Positions 17,396 to 26,537 of a stretch of DNA of 64,000 bases are shown here, one piece after another (within the stretch, counting starts at the first letter, position 1; every line of letters starts with the position of its first letter). The notes under the pieces were generated by a model. That model worked only from the letters and a program-made list of their open reading frames with translations, did not search any database and was not told the DNA's origin. The stretch covers positions 310,001 to 374,000 of the forward strand of contig JAFLBK010000004.1 in NCBI GenBank assembly GCA_017303335.1, in the 5' to 3' direction. This DNA comes from Chitinophagales bacterium. GTDB taxonomy: Bacteria > Bacteroidota > Bacteroidia > Chitinophagales > Chitinophagaceae. Made by a program: the position numbers and the translations under genes.

Positions 17396-18253
17396 ATGAG
17401 GCAATTAAAGATCGCAACGCAGATTACCAACCGTGACTCTCAAGCGGTTGAGAAGTACCTGCAGGAAATTTCCAAAATTTCAATGATCACTCCGGAAGAG
17501 GAGACCATCCTGGCCCAAAAGATCAAGATGGGAGACCAGCGGGCTTTGGACAAACTGGTTCAGGCCAACCTCCGTTTCGTAGTATCGGTGGCCAAGCAGT
17601 ACCAGCACCAGGGACTTTCACTGAGTGATCTGATCAACGAGGGTAACCTCGGCTTAATTAAAGCGGCACAACGCTTCGACGAAACCAAGGGTTTCAAATT
17701 CATTTCATACGCTGTATGGTGGATTCGCCAGTCCATCCTGCAGGCGTTGGCAGAGCAGGGTAGATTAGTCCGCCTGCCTCAAAACAAAATTGGCACCTAC
17801 AACAAGGCTAACAAGGCCTACATGGCTTTCGAACAGGAACACGAAAGGGAGCCCTCCACCGAGGAACTGGCCGAGTTACTGGAGATGAGCGAAACAGAGA
17901 TCAACAACATCTTCCAAAGCAATACCCGCCACACATCGCTGGATGCACCCGTGCATGAAGCGGAAGACGTGGCCATGGGCGACCTGCTGAAAGGGGGTGA
18001 TGAAACGGATGAGGATGTGATGCACGACTCCCTGAAGAACGAGATCCGCAGGGTGTTGAAATCACTGAGCCCCCGGGAAGCTGAAATCGTGAATGCCTAT
18101 TTCGGTCTGGATGGAGAGAACGGCGTTACAATCGAGCAGATCGGCCAGAAGTACGATCTTACCAAAGAACGTATCCGCCAGATCAAAGAAAGGGCTATCA
18201 AACGCCTGCAAAAGGCCCGCTACAGCGGTGCATTGAAAGCCTATTTGGGATAA
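17396..18253 (+). CDS. rpoD: RNA polymerase primary sigma factor RpoD/SigA (Bacteroidota type)
   Basis: A 285-residue sigma-70 factor, short because it lacks region 1.1 and the long non-conserved insert, as is normal for the Bacteroidota housekeeping sigma. Region 1.2 begins at about residue 17 (AVEKYLQEISK), region 2 contains DLINEGNLGLIKAA and the -7-recognising FKFISYAVWWIRQSI, region 3 covers about 130-200, and region 4 ends in the helix-turn-helix IGQKYDLTKERIRQIKERAI that reads the -33 element. It has a leader of about 100 nt, which may hold regulation, and a strong terminator. This is the factor expected to read the TAnnTTTG promoters listed here. Confidence 0.96.
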   Translation: MRQLKIATQITNRDSQAVEKYLQEISKISMITPEEETILAQKIKMGDQRALDKLVQANLRFVVSVAKQYQHQGLSLSDLINEGNLGLIKAAQRFDETKGFKFISYAVWWIRQSILQALAEQGRLVRLPQNKIGTYNKANKAYMAFEQEHEREPSTEELAELLEMSETEINNIFQSNTRHTSLDAPVHEAEDVAMGDLLKGGDETDEDVMHDSLKNEIRRVLKSLSPREAEIVNAYFGLDGENGVTIEQIGQKYDLTKERIRQIKERAIKRLQKARYSGALKAYLG

Positions 18254-18278
18254 TGAATTTTTGATGGGTTATAAAGGA

Positions 18279-18309
18279 ATCCTCCAGCCAAAAGCCGGAG
18301 GATTTTTTT
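18279..18309 (+). terminator. Rho-independent terminator of rpoD
   Basis: ATCCTCC/GGAGGAT stem with inner GC pairs, A-rich loop, then seven T. Confidence 0.9.
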
Positions 18310-18394
18310 ATGCCGTTACCCAGCGCCAACCTTTTTCCTGTGGAAATGTTAACTAATAATCGCTCTGATCCTGCTGAAAAATGAGCGCATCCTT

Positions 18395-18402
18395 TAATTT
18401 TA
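18395..18402 (+). promoter_or_regulatory. -7-like box of the DUF4249 gene, 4 nt from ATG
   Basis: TAATTTTA (TAnnTTTA variant), then 4 nt and the ATG at 18407. No -33 TTG seen. Confidence 0.35.
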
Positions 18403-18406
18403 AGCT

Positions 18407-19288
18407 ATGAAGTATTTGATCCTGCTCCTGGGTACCTGCCTTTTCCTTTGCGCTTGCGAAAAAAATATCAATTTCGATCTGAACACCACCACACCGGTAC
18501 TTGTAGTGGATGCCCAGATCGAGAACGGACAGGTTCCGACCGTAGCGCTGTCTAAAAGCCTGGATTATTTTGGTGCGATCAGTCCGCAGATACTTGCCTC
18601 CTCGTTTGTACACAACGCCGAAGTTACCCTGAGCAACGGAAGCCTTACGCATAAGCTGAAAGAATATACGGTACCGCTTCCCAACGGTTATTTTATCTAC
18701 TACTACGGCATCGACTCTTCGAACCTGGCTACCGCTTTCGTGGGAGAGTTCGGTAAGCAATATGATCTTACAATAAAGTCAGACGGCATTACATATACTG
18801 CCAAAACAACCATTCCACTACTCACCAAGGTATTTGATTCAATCTGGACCCGAACACCACCCGCGCCAACAGATACCTCCAAACGGGCGCTCTGGGCCCG
18901 GGCGATCGACCCGCCGGGATTGGGTAACTATGTACGGTATTACACGAAGCGCAACAGCGGAAGGTTCTTACCCGGACTTAATTCCGTGTTCAATGACGAG
19001 GTCATCGACGGCACAACGTATTCGGCGCAGGTAGACCAGGGCATCGATAGAAACCAACCAATACCCACCGGCGACGATAAATTCTTTAACCGGGGCGATA
19101 CCATCTATTTCAAACTGTCGAATATCGACAAGGCTTCCTATACATTCTGGAGCACCTGGGAATTCAACCAGCAAAGCGTAGGCAATCCCTTTGCCCAACC
19201 CGGAAAAGTGGTGGGCAATATCAGCAACGGCGCTCTTGGCGCTTTTTGCGGATACGCATCCAAAGTCGGGATGATCATCGCCCAATAA
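18407..19288 (+). CDS. DUF4249 family outer-membrane-associated lipoprotein
   Basis: A 293-residue lipoprotein: signal peptide with lipobox region LFLCAC, then the DUF4249 pattern in which an immunoglobulin-like segment opens with LVVDAQIENGQVPTVALSKS and includes HNAEVTLSNG. Downstream come the IWTRTPPAP segment and the DKFFNRGDTIYFKLSNID block near the C-terminus. DUF4249 proteins are usually encoded beside TonB-dependent receptors and are believed to assist uptake at the outer membrane. No receptor gene is adjacent here, so this copy stands alone between rpoD and trxB. The specific role is unknown. Confidence 0.85.
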   Translation: MKYLILLLGTCLFLCACEKNINFDLNTTTPVLVVDAQIENGQVPTVALSKSLDYFGAISPQILASSFVHNAEVTLSNGSLTHKLKEYTVPLPNGYFIYYYGIDSSNLATAFVGEFGKQYDLTIKSDGITYTAKTTIPLLTKVFDSIWTRTPPAPTDTSKRALWARAIDPPGLGNYVRYYTKRNSGRFLPGLNSVFNDEVIDGTTYSAQVDQGIDRNQPIPTGDDKFFNRGDTIYFKLSNIDKASYTFWSTWEFNQQSVGNPFAQPGKVVGNISNGALGAFCGYASKVGMIIAQ

Positions 19289-19300
19289 ATTCAATTCAGC

Positions 19301-19308
19301 TACATTTG
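19301..19308 (+). promoter_or_regulatory. -7 box of trxB
   Basis: TACATTTG, 23 nt before the trxB ATG. A -33 TTG is not evident. Confidence 0.55.
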
Positions 19309-19331
19309 CAAAAAACAAGCGAGTAGGTATT

Positions 19332-20270
19332 ATGTCAACAGAGAAAGTACATTGCCTGATTATCGGTTCAGGTCCGGCAGGATATACTGCGGCGATTTAT
19401 GCATCACGTGCCGGCTTAAACCCGGTTTTATACCAGGGCATTCAACCCGGCGGGCAACTGACCATCACCACCGAAGTGGAGAATTATCCCGGCTACCCGG
19501 ATGGAATACAGGGCCCGGATATGATGGTGCATTTCGAAAACCAGGCCCGGCGCATGGGGGCGGATATCCGGTATGGATTGGCCACGAAAGTTGACTTTGG
19601 CGTTCGGCCACTGAAAGTGGAGATCGACGAGGAAAAATGGATCGAAGCCGATTCGGTGATCATCTCTACAGGCGCCTCGGCCAAATGGCTGGGCATCGAA
19701 AGTGAACAACGCCTGAACGGCTATGGCGTAAGCGCCTGCGCCGTGTGTGATGGATTCTTCTTCAAAGGAAAAGAAGTGGCCATCGTTGGCGCCGGGGATA
19801 CGGCTGCCGAAGAGGCCCTATACCTGTCGAAAATATGCTCCCGGGTGCACATGATCGTTCGCCGGGATGAAATGCGGGCCAGCAAGGTTATGCAGGAACG
19901 CGTGAAAAATACGGCCAACATCAACCTATACTGGAACAGTGAAACCGAGGAGGTGGTGGGAGAAAAAAACGTAAGCGCCGTACGGATCAGGAATAACAAA
20001 TCGGGAGCGGTGCAGGAAATACCTGTAAGCGCATTCTTCGTTGCGATCGGTCACCAGCCCAACAGCGATATTTTTAAAACCTGGCTCGATATGGACGAGG
20101 CCGGTTATATCAAAACAGTTCCCGGCACATCCAAAACCAATATCGAAGGTGTTTTTGCCGCCGGCGACGTACAGGATAAAGTGTACCGACAGGCTGTAAC
20201 CGCCGCGGGCAGCGGCTGTATGGCTGCGCTGGATGCCGAACGCTACCTGGGCGAGAAAGGACTTCATTAA
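19332..20270 (+). CDS. trxB: Thioredoxin-disulfide reductase
   Basis: A 312-residue flavoprotein that passes electrons from NADPH to thioredoxin. The N-terminal FAD-binding GSGPAGYTAAIYASRAG, the redox-active CAVC (about 136-139) in ACAVCDGFFF, the NADPH-binding GAGDTAAEEALYLS and the C-terminal GVFAAGDVQDKVYRQAVTAA are all in the usual order and spacing for low-molecular-weight bacterial TrxB. Cytosolic. The gene has its own -7 box. The intact set of motifs leaves little doubt. Confidence 0.97.
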   Translation: MSTEKVHCLIIGSGPAGYTAAIYASRAGLNPVLYQGIQPGGQLTITTEVENYPGYPDGIQGPDMMVHFENQARRMGADIRYGLATKVDFGVRPLKVEIDEEKWIEADSVIISTGASAKWLGIESEQRLNGYGVSACAVCDGFFFKGKEVAIVGAGDTAAEEALYLSKICSRVHMIVRRDEMRASKVMQERVKNTANINLYWNSETEEVVGEKNVSAVRIRNNKSGAVQEIPVSAFFVAIGHQPNSDIFKTWLDMDEAGYIKTVPGTSKTNIEGVFAAGDVQDKVYRQAVTAAGSGCMAALDAERYLGEKGLH

Positions 20271-20322
20271 ACGTGATGGTGGATGAATGATCCCGGATTT
20301 GAACAGACGCTGGTCTGAATCC

Positions 20323-20355
20323 ATTCCTAATTTTTAATTCTAAATTCCTAATTCC
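20323..20355. repeat. AT-rich phrase repeat abutting the folB start
   Basis: Repeated ATTCCTAATT / TAATTCTAAATTCC units that end directly at the TTG start of folB. Same class of intergenic simple repeat as seen at 15034-15060 and in other gaps of the window. Confidence 0.55.
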
Positions 20356-20709
20356 TTGTTCACGATCTGCTTAACGAACCTCCGTTTCTTCGCGTACCAT
20401 GGTATTCATGAAGAGGAGGGGATATTGGGGAACACCTTCATCGTGAATGCGGAAATAAATATCCCGGAAACAGACCGGGTTGATTCGCTCGGCCAAACGA
20501 TCAATTATGTATCCGCTTACGGGATCATTAAGGAGCGAATGGCAGTTCCGACTCCCTTGCTGGAAACCATCGCCCAGGATATTGCCACGCAAATTCATGC
20601 CCTCGACCAACGGATCGTCTCTATCTCCCTCTCCATCGAAAAAAGCAATCCTCCCATACAAGGTATGGAAGGATCGGTCGGAATCAGGTATTTCAAGGAA
20701 TTCAAATAA
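20356..20709 (+). CDS. folB: Dihydroneopterin aldolase
   Basis: A 117-residue folate-pathway enzyme that converts dihydroneopterin to 6-hydroxymethyl-dihydropterin and glycolaldehyde. Family marks: LTNLRFFAYHGIHEEE at the start (with the conserved YHG), TINYVSAYGIIKE, and LLETIAQDIATQI with the substrate-binding Glu, then SISLSIEKSNPPI with the catalytic Lys. Length is normal. The only sensible start is the TTG at 20356, directly after an AT-rich phrase repeat, since the family motif begins within seven residues. A ribosome-binding site is not obvious. Confidence 0.9.
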   Translation: MFTICLTNLRFFAYHGIHEEEGILGNTFIVNAEINIPETDRVDSLGQTINYVSAYGIIKERMAVPTPLLETIAQDIATQIHALDQRIVSISLSIEKSNPPIQGMEGSVGIRYFKEFK

Positions 20710-20784
20710 GCCTGCACCGCTCTGTGTTAAGCGGCGCGTATTTGCCCGGCTATTTATTTACCTTCGGAACACTAAATCTTCCAT

Positions 20785-22746
20785 ATGCTAAAAAAGATTC
20801 TTGGCTTTATAGCCCTCGGTCTCTGCGCTTTTCAAACACAGGCGCAGGATGACCTCATCAAACAATCCAAGTATGATCCGCATGCATTGTTCAGTCCGCT
20901 GTTCTATACATCGGGAGGTACCATTTCCCGGGCGGCCACCGGCGAACCGAATGCAGGATACTGGCAGAACAAGGCCGATTATGTGATCAATGCTTCGTTG
21001 AACGATGAAACCAACCAGATCAGCGGATCGGTTACCATTACGTACAGGAATAACAGTCCGCACGCATTGCCTTTTCTCTGGCTGCAACTCGACCAGAATC
21101 TTTTTAACAAGGATAGCCGCGGACAGGCACGCATGCCACTCGGAACCCGCAGCCGCTATGGCGATGCCAAAAGCGATTTCAGCGGAGGATACAAAATATC
21201 TTCGGTTAGGCTGCTGAATGAAAATACCGACGCCAATTACATCATCACCGATACCCGCATGCAGATCCGTTTGCCCAAGGCGATGAAAGCGGGAGGCGAT
21301 GTGGCACGCATCCGGATTGATTTTTCATTCACCCTGCCCGAATACGGCGCCGACCGGTGCGGTATCCTGAAAACAAAGAATGGAAATATTTTCGCCGTGG
21401 CGCAATGGTACCCACGCATGTGTGTATTCGATGAGGTACAGGGATGGAACACAGATCCCTACTTAGGTCCCAGTGAATTCTACCTCGAATACGGCGATTT
21501 CGACGTAACCATCACAACGCCCGCATCGCATATCGTCGTTTGCAGCGGCGAATTGCTGAATGAAGCGGAGGTGTTGACTCCAGCGCAGCTCTCCCGCATG
21601 ACGCAGGCAAAGAAAAGCGATAAAACCGTGATGATCCGCACAGCCGGTGAAGTAACAGATCCGGCCTCGCGACCTAAAGCAAAAACCCTCAGCTGGCATT
21701 ATAAAATCAGTAATGCCCGAGACGTGGCCTGGGCCAGCAGCAAAAGTTTCATCTGGGACGCCGCAAAGATGAACCTGCCCAGCGGTAAAACATCCCTGGC
21801 GATGAGTGTATACCCGGTTGAGAGTGATGGGGCGAAAGGATGGGGCAGGGCCACAGAATATACCAAGGGAAGCATAGAAAATTATAGCAAACGCTGGTTC
21901 GAATATCCATATCCCTGCGCTGTGAACGTAGCTTCCAACATCGGCGGCATGGAATACCCCGGTATCGTTTTCTGCGGATCCAACGCCACGCAGGCCGACC
22001 TGTTCGGCGTTACCGATCACGAATTCGGGCATACCTGGTTCCCGATGATCGTTGGCAGCAATGAACGCAAATACGGGTGGATGGACGAAGGCTTTAATAC
22101 ATTCATCAATTCCCTGGCCGATGACGATTTCAATAACGGCGAGTATAAAGAAGCACCAACCAATATGGAAGGGGTGGTGCCGTTCCTGTTCGGCCCAAGC
22201 AGCGAAGCCATCATGCTTACCCCCGACGCGATGAAAGAACGGAATATCGGCGTAGCCCTCTATTTCAAACCCGGGCTCGGACTGGCGCTCCTGCGTAAAG
22301 AAATACTCGGACCCGATCGCTTTGATTATGCGTTCCGTGAGTACATCCGGCGCTGGGCATACAAACACCCCACACCCTGGGATTTCTTCCGCACCATGGA
22401 TAATGTGGCCGGGGAAGACCTGCACTGGTTCTGGAAAGCCTGGTTCCTGGAGAATTACAAATTCGACCAGGCCATCGCGTCGGTAACCTACGAGAACAAT
22501 GATGCAAAGAACGGCGCCATCGTGTCGATCGTGAACATGGAACAGGGCGCATTGCCGATCTACATCAGCTACGAAACAAAATCAGGCGTAAAAGGTACGA
22601 TCAAACTCCCGGTGGAAGTTTGGAACAATACCAACAACTGGAAGGTGAAATTGCCTACCACCGAAGAACTGCAGCGTGTCACACTCGATGAGGAAAAAGT
22701 ATTCCCGGATATGAATTACGGCAACAACAGCTGGAAATCGAACTGA
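20785..22746 (+). CDS. M1 family zinc metallopeptidase (secreted)
   Basis: A 653-residue exported peptidase, unlike the shorter M1 protein at 2.9 kb. Residues 1-20 are a signal peptide ending TQAQ. The N-terminal beta domain begins with [20 protein letters not shown]; the catalytic domain has IGGMEYPG, the zinc motif HEFGH at about 412-416 followed by TWFP, and the third ligand in [12 protein letters not shown] helical C-terminal region (about 470-580) and a small beta domain complete it. Bacteroidota have several such exported M1 peptidases of unknown substrate. TACCTTCG at 20759-20766 is a plausible -7 box. A bidirectional terminator follows. Confidence 0.9.
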   Translation: MLKKILGFIALGLCAFQTQAQDDLIKQSKYDPHALFSPLFYTSGGTISRAATGEPNAGYWQNKADYVINASLNDETNQISGSVTITYRNNSPHALPFLWLQLDQNLFNKDSRGQARMPLGTRSRYGDAKSDFSGGYKISSVRLLNENTDANYIITDTRMQIRLPKAMKAGGDVARIRIDFSFTLPEYGADRCGILKTKNGNIFAVAQWYPRMCVFDEVQGWNTDPYLGPSEFYLEYGDFDVTITTPASHIVVCSGELLNEAEVLTPAQLSRMTQAKKSDKTVMIRTAGEVTDPASRPKAKTLSWHYKISNARDVAWASSKSFIWDAAKMNLPSGKTSLAMSVYPVESDGAKGWGRATEYTKGSIENYSKRWFEYPYPCAVNVASNIGGMEYPGIVFCGSNATQADLFGVTDHEFGHTWFPMIVGSNERKYGWMDEGFNTFINSLADDDFNNGEYKEAPTNMEGVVPFLFGPSSEAIMLTPDAMKERNIGVALYFKPGLGLALLRKEILGPDRFDYAFREYIRRWAYKHPTPWDFFRTMDNVAGEDLHWFWKAWFLENYKFDQAIASVTYENNDAKNGAIVSIVNMEQGALPIYISYETKSGVKGTIKLPVEVWNNTNNWKVKLPTTEELQRVTLDEEKVFPDMNYGNNSWKSN

Positions 22747-22765
22747 TCCGGCAGACTATAAACGA

Positions 22766-22797
22766 AAAAACCGCGGCGATTTGCTGCGGTTTTTTTA
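22766..22797. terminator. Bidirectional terminator between M1 peptidase and glxA-type regulator
   Basis: AAAAACCGC (22766-22774) pairs with GCGGTTTTT (22786-22794); T-tracts are present in both directions, suiting the convergent genes. Confidence 0.88.
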
Positions 22798-22813
22798 TTG
22801 CTTGACCCATACA

Positions 22814-23791
22814 TTATGCCATCGCCATCTTGTTGTATTTATTCCGGTATTCGATCGGGGTAAGACCGGTGATCTTTTTGAAAATGGTGCGGAATGCCTT
22901 GGTATCGGTATACCCAACATGGTACATCACTTCATTGATGTTCTTACGGCTGGTTTCGAAACTGCGTTTGGCCGCTTCGATCTTGATCCGCTGGATATAT
23001 TCCAGTACCGAATTTCCGGTTGCCTGCCGAAAACGGCGCTCGAAACTTCTTCTGCCAACGGCTACCATATCGGCCAGTCCATCCACGCTTATCTTTTCTT
23101 CAATATTCTTTTCGATATGATCCTGCGCTCGCCGGACGGCTTCATCGGTGTGTTCTTTCTGTCCCTTGAACATGGCAAAAGCGGATTGGCTGCTGCGGTC
23201 GATATCAATGGCAAAATATTTCGACGTGAGGATCGCTGTTTCCCGGTCGGTATATTTTTCCACCAGGTGCAGCAGCAGGTTCCAGTACGAGTTGGCGCCT
23301 CCGCTGGAGTAGATGCCTTTTTCTTCGGTTACAATACTTCCATCCTGTACATCCACATCCGGGTACATCTCCCGGAACTCGTTGGTAAAACCCCAGTGCG
23401 TCGAACATTTCTTTCCGCTGAGCAGCCCGGTTGCCCCAAGTAAAAAAGCACCTACACACAAGGAAGCCACCTCGGCGCCTTTCTTATATTGATTCACGAT
23501 CCAGGGCACCAGGGCTTTGTTCGCCTTCACCGCGGCGCCCATGTCGCCAAACAGGGCGGGAATAAAAACAAGATCGGTTTTGCGGATATCTTTAAGCAAT
23601 TTATCCGGGCGAACGGAATATTTCCCATCATTGAGTTTCACCTCTTTGGTGGCGCCCACCAGTTGCACGTTGAACAAAGGCTTCCGGCCCGAAACAGCGA
23701 GGAACTGGTTAACAGCGCTGAAACAATACTGCGGATCGGCGATGGCCTGCATCACCGATTGTTCCGGAACAAGGATCGATACATTCTTCAT
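22814..23791 (-). CDS. GlxA-type transcriptional regulator (DJ-1/PfpI plus AraC HTH)
   Basis: A 325-residue regulator with two domains. Residues 1-200 resemble the DJ-1/PfpI amidase-like fold, with a nucleophile-elbow-like Cys in VASLCVGAFLLGATGLL. Residues about 215-320 are an AraC-type DNA-binding domain with two helix-turn-helix units (ISVDGLADMVAVGRRSFERR and INEVMYHVGYTDTKAFRTIF). Such proteins usually activate or repress a neighbouring small operon. It is transcribed away from the eight-gene run starting at 23922, which is its most obvious target. Its promoter has TACCTTTA 4 nt before the ATG. Confidence 0.9.
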   Translation of the reverse strand: MKNVSILVPEQSVMQAIADPQYCFSAVNQFLAVSGRKPLFNVQLVGATKEVKLNDGKYSVRPDKLLKDIRKTDLVFIPALFGDMGAAVKANKALVPWIVNQYKKGAEVASLCVGAFLLGATGLLSGKKCSTHWGFTNEFREMYPDVDVQDGSIVTEEKGIYSSGGANSYWNLLLHLVEKYTDRETAILTSKYFAIDIDRSSQSAFAMFKGQKEHTDEAVRRAQDHIEKNIEEKISVDGLADMVAVGRRSFERRFRQATGNSVLEYIQRIKIEAAKRSFETSRKNINEVMYHVGYTDTKAFRTIFKKITGLTPIEYRNKYNKMAMA

Positions 23792-23795
23792 GCGC

Positions 23796-23823
23796 TAAAG
23801 GTAGTCGAAATATCTTGTCGCAA
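23796..23823 (-). promoter_or_regulatory. Promoter of the GlxA-type regulator, 4 nt from ATG
   Basis: On the minus strand TTG (23821-23823), 17 nt, TACCTTTA (23796-23803), then 4 nt and the ATG. Predicts a leaderless or nearly leaderless mRNA. Confidence 0.55.
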
Positions 23824-23921
23824 TTGGCCCCTCCTTTGTCGTTTTTGCACAGCACAGCTTGCTGAAGAGCGTCGTACGTTTGTATCGTTAAAATAAACAC
23901 TCACCTGTAAAAACAAGCCAG

Positions 23922-24347
23922 ATGACAACTACTGAAAAAAATATCATCAGCATCGAAACCACGGTGAACGCACCGGTGGAAAAAACCTGGAAGACATGGA
24001 CAACCCCTGAAGACGTTGTGCAATGGAACACCGCTTCACCCGAATGGCATACGCCCCGTGCCGAGAATGACCTCCGCGCCGGCGGTACATTCCTGTATCG
24101 CATGGAAGCGAAGGATGGAAGTTTCGGATTCGATTTCGGTGGCGTATACGATGCGGTTACCCCAAACGAATACATCGAATACACCATGGGCGATGGACGA
24201 AACGTAAAGAATCATTTCAATGCCGTGGGTAACCAGACGCATATCGTGATCCACTTCGAAGCCGAGAACCAGAACCCGCTGGACATGCAGCAAGCGGGCT
24301 GGCAATCTATACTCGACAATTTCAGGAAGTATACTGAATCACTTTAA
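23922..24347 (+). CDS. SRPBCC (AHSA1-like) domain protein
   Basis: A 141-residue single-domain protein of the START/Bet v1-like superfamily. It opens with the hallmark VNAPVEKTWKTWTTPEDVVQWN and continues with LRAGGTFLYRM, the FDFGGVYD block and a C-terminal helix ending GWQSILDNFRKYTESL. These domains enclose a hydrophobic pocket; AHSA1-like bacterial members have no general function. First gene of a tight run of eight; TACGTTTG at 23875-23882 is a candidate -7 box. Divergent from the GlxA-type regulator. Confidence 0.85.
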   Translation: MTTTEKNIISIETTVNAPVEKTWKTWTTPEDVVQWNTASPEWHTPRAENDLRAGGTFLYRMEAKDGSFGFDFGGVYDAVTPNEYIEYTMGDGRNVKNHFNAVGNQTHIVIHFEAENQNPLDMQQAGWQSILDNFRKYTESL

Positions 24348-24357
24348 ACCCGCCTAC

Positions 24358-24735
24358 ATGAAAAAGATAAAAACACTGTACTGGGTGTTCACAGGCCTTA
24401 TCGTGCTGCTCGATGGCGTGATGCCCGCACTCACCTCGCATACCGAACTGGCCAGGCAAGGTATCAGCCATCTTGGTTTCCCCGATTACTTCCGGGTGAT
24501 GCTCACCGTTTTTAAAGTAAGCGGAGCCCTGGTACTGATCCTGCCTTTTTTCAAAGGATGGATCAAGGAATGGGCTTATGCCGGATTCGCGTTTAACTTT
24601 ACCTGTGCGGCGATCGCGGTGGTAATTGTCGACGGGTTCGGCGCCGGCATCCTGTTTCCTTTGTTCGCACTCGCATTGCTGGCTGGTTCGCACATCTGCT
24701 ATCATAAATTACATCCCGCATTGAAAATCGCGTAA
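24358..24735 (+). CDS. DoxX-like family membrane protein
   Basis: A 125-residue protein with four hydrophobic segments (about 7-25, 45-63, 70-92 and 97-115), matching small DoxX-like proteins of the inner membrane. FPDYFRVMLTVFKVSGALVL is typical of the family. DoxX relatives have been linked to redox stress in other bacteria, but members of this size are uncharacterised. It starts 10 nt after the SRPBCC gene and ends one base before the DUF4287 start, so translational coupling is likely. Confidence 0.8.
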   Translation: MKKIKTLYWVFTGLIVLLDGVMPALTSHTELARQGISHLGFPDYFRVMLTVFKVSGALVLILPFFKGWIKEWAYAGFAFNFTCAAIAVVIVDGFGAGILFPLFALALLAGSHICYHKLHPALKIA

Positions 24736-24736
24736 C

Positions 24737-24949
24737 ATGTCATTCCAGGCCTATATCGATAACATCAAAGTCAAAACAGGTAAATCGCCGGCCGATTTCA
24801 AAATACTGGCTGAAAAGAAAGGCTTCATCCAGAAAGGGGAATTGAAAGTAAAGGCCGGAGCGATCGTTGACTGGCTCAAAAATGATTTCGCCCTCGGGCA
24901 CGGTCATGCCATGGCAATCTACGCGACCTTTAAAGGCAAAAAACAATAA
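24737..24949 (+). CDS. DUF4287 family small protein
   Basis: A 70-residue protein matching DUF4287: FQAYIDNIKVKTGKSPADF, then GAIVDWLKNDFALGHGHAMA. The fold is expected to be a helical bundle. The family is widespread in soil bacteria, often beside SRPBCC and DUF1801 genes as here, and has no known function. It begins one base after the DoxX-like stop codon. Confidence 0.85.
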   Translation: MSFQAYIDNIKVKTGKSPADFKILAEKKGFIQKGELKVKAGAIVDWLKNDFALGHGHAMAIYATFKGKKQ

Positions 24950-24971
24950 TCACAACACAAACTTCATCAAC

Positions 24972-25811
24972 ATGAAAAATACGATACACCCCTGCATCTG
25001 GTTCGACGGCCAGGCACAGGAAGCCGCCCGCTTCTACTGCGGCATTTTCAACAATGCCAGGATCACCGCGGATACACCCATGGTGGTCAATTTCGAGATC
25101 GGTGGAAAGAAATTCATGGGCCTCAATGGCGGCCCGATGTTTAAGGTAAACCCCTCGATCTCCTTTTTCGTGAAATGCGAATCCCTGACGCAAACCAACG
25201 CGGTATGGGATAAACTGAGTGAGGGCGGCAAGGCGCTGATGGACATCGGCACATATCCATGGAGCGAACGCTACGGGTGGATACAGGATAAATTCGGCGT
25301 AAGCTGGCAGGTGATGCTGCATTACCAGGAAGGAACTCCGCAATCAATTTCACCCGCCATGCTGTTCACCCATGCACAACTCGGCAGGGCGGAAGAAGCC
25401 ATCAAATGCTACACAGCGCTCTTCCCGGATTCGGCATCCGTTCGCCTGGAGCGATACCCGGCAGAAGACAAGGTACACGCGGGTATGCTCATGTATTCCG
25501 AGTTTTCACTCGCTTCCTGTGATTTTATTGCGATGGATGGTCCGGGTGGGCATGATTTCATCTTCAACGAAGCCATTTCCTTCGTGGTGGAATGCGATAC
25601 ACAGGATGAGATCGACCAATACTGGAATGCGCTTACCGAGGGCGGGGCCGAAAGCATGTGCGGCTGGCTCAAAGACCGTTTCGGTGTATCCTGGCAGATC
25701 ATACCCCGTGTGCTGGGTAAGCTGGTGAGCGATCCGGAACGCGGCGCCCGGGTAATGCAGGCCCTGATGAAAATGAAAAAACTCGATCTGCAACAACTCG
25801 AAAACGCCTGA
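24972..25811 (+). CDS. VOC family protein, two PhnB-like domains
   Basis: A 279-residue protein made of two tandem PhnB-type (3-demethylubiquinone methyltransferase-like) glyoxalase-fold domains. Each opens in the same way, HPCIWFDGQAQEAARFYCGI in the first and TPAMLFTHAQLGRAEEAIKC in the second, and each ends with WLKDRFGVSWQI or WIQDKFGVSWQV. This internal duplication completes the paired beta-alpha-beta modules. Members are often annotated as resistance or metal enzymes but most are untested. The frame is open further upstream, yet the ATG at 24972 directly precedes the conserved start. The next gene begins 3 nt after its stop. Confidence 0.88.
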   Translation: MKNTIHPCIWFDGQAQEAARFYCGIFNNARITADTPMVVNFEIGGKKFMGLNGGPMFKVNPSISFFVKCESLTQTNAVWDKLSEGGKALMDIGTYPWSERYGWIQDKFGVSWQVMLHYQEGTPQSISPAMLFTHAQLGRAEEAIKCYTALFPDSASVRLERYPAEDKVHAGMLMYSEFSLASCDFIAMDGPGGHDFIFNEAISFVVECDTQDEIDQYWNALTEGGAESMCGWLKDRFGVSWQIIPRVLGKLVSDPERGARVMQALMKMKKLDLQQLENA

Positions 25812-25814
25812 CCC

Positions 25815-26108
25815 ATGGCAATACGCCAGGGAACAGTACGCGTTTGCCCGGAAGGACACCGCTTTTACAAAAGCAGCGATTGCCCGGTTTGCCCGCATTG
25901 TGAAGCGGCCAGACAACCCGCTGCCGGATTCATGAAAGAGCTTGCTGCCCCGGCCAGGCGGGCGCTGGAGGCAAAAGGGATTCACAGCATTCGCCAGCTG
26001 GCCCGGTATTCCGAAGCGGAGATATTGGCCTTGCACGGGATCGGCAAAACCAGTATTCCGATACTCAAAAACCATTTGAAAAAACAAGGCTTAACATTTA
26101 AAAAATAA
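25815..26108 (+). CDS. Small zinc-ribbon protein with RNA polymerase alpha-CTD-like HhH domain
   Basis: A 97-residue protein in two parts. Residues 8-32 contain CPEGH and CPVCPHCE, an apparent zinc ribbon. Residues about 42-95 form a helix-hairpin-helix repeat like the alpha subunit C-terminal domain: APARRALEAKGIHSIRQLA, then ILALHGIGKTSIPILKNHL. In Bacteroidota these are annotated as RNA polymerase alpha CTD-containing proteins, though nothing shows binding to RNA polymerase. The HhH half may bind DNA nonspecifically. It sits inside the eight-gene run with 3-nt gaps on both sides. Confidence 0.8.
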   Translation: MAIRQGTVRVCPEGHRFYKSSDCPVCPHCEAARQPAAGFMKELAAPARRALEAKGIHSIRQLARYSEAEILALHGIGKTSIPILKNHLKKQGLTFKK

Positions 26109-26111
26109 TCT

Positions 26112-26537
26112 ATGATCACGTTAACATTCGATATGCAGATACAGGCGCCCCGCGAAAAAGTATGGCGCTCACTCTGGGACGATGCCAATTACCGGGAATG
26201 GACATCCGTTTTTACCGCCGGCTCCTACGCGAAATCAGCCTGGCAACAGGGAAGCCGCATCGACTTTCTGAACCCCAGCGGAAGCGGGATCTGGGCCATT
26301 ATCGACACACTGATACCCGGTACCCAGATGACGTTCAAACACCAGGGAGAGATCAGGGAAGGAAAAGACGTGGATGGGGGAGAATGGAAAGGCGCCCTGG
26401 AAAGTTATTTTCTTTCCGATGAAGCCGGCGGCACCTTACTGCACTGCGAATTGCAAACCACCTCGGATTTTCAGAAATATTTCAACGATACATTTCCCAA
26501 AGCGATTGAAGCGGTTAAACACATCGCTGAACGATGA
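26112..26537 (+). CDS. SRPBCC domain protein
   Basis: A 141-residue second SRPBCC protein of the run, only distantly similar to the one at 23922. It opens FDMQIQAPREKVWRSLWDD and contains the central GSGIWAIIDTLIPGTQMTFK and a C-terminal helix FPKAIEAVKHIAER. Its stop codon overlaps the start of the next VOC gene (ATGA). Function unknown; a ligand-binding pocket is expected from the fold. Confidence 0.82.
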   Translation: MITLTFDMQIQAPREKVWRSLWDDANYREWTSVFTAGSYAKSAWQQGSRIDFLNPSGSGIWAIIDTLIPGTQMTFKHQGEIREGKDVDGGEWKGALESYFLSDEAGGTLLHCELQTTSDFQKYFNDTFPKAIEAVKHIAER

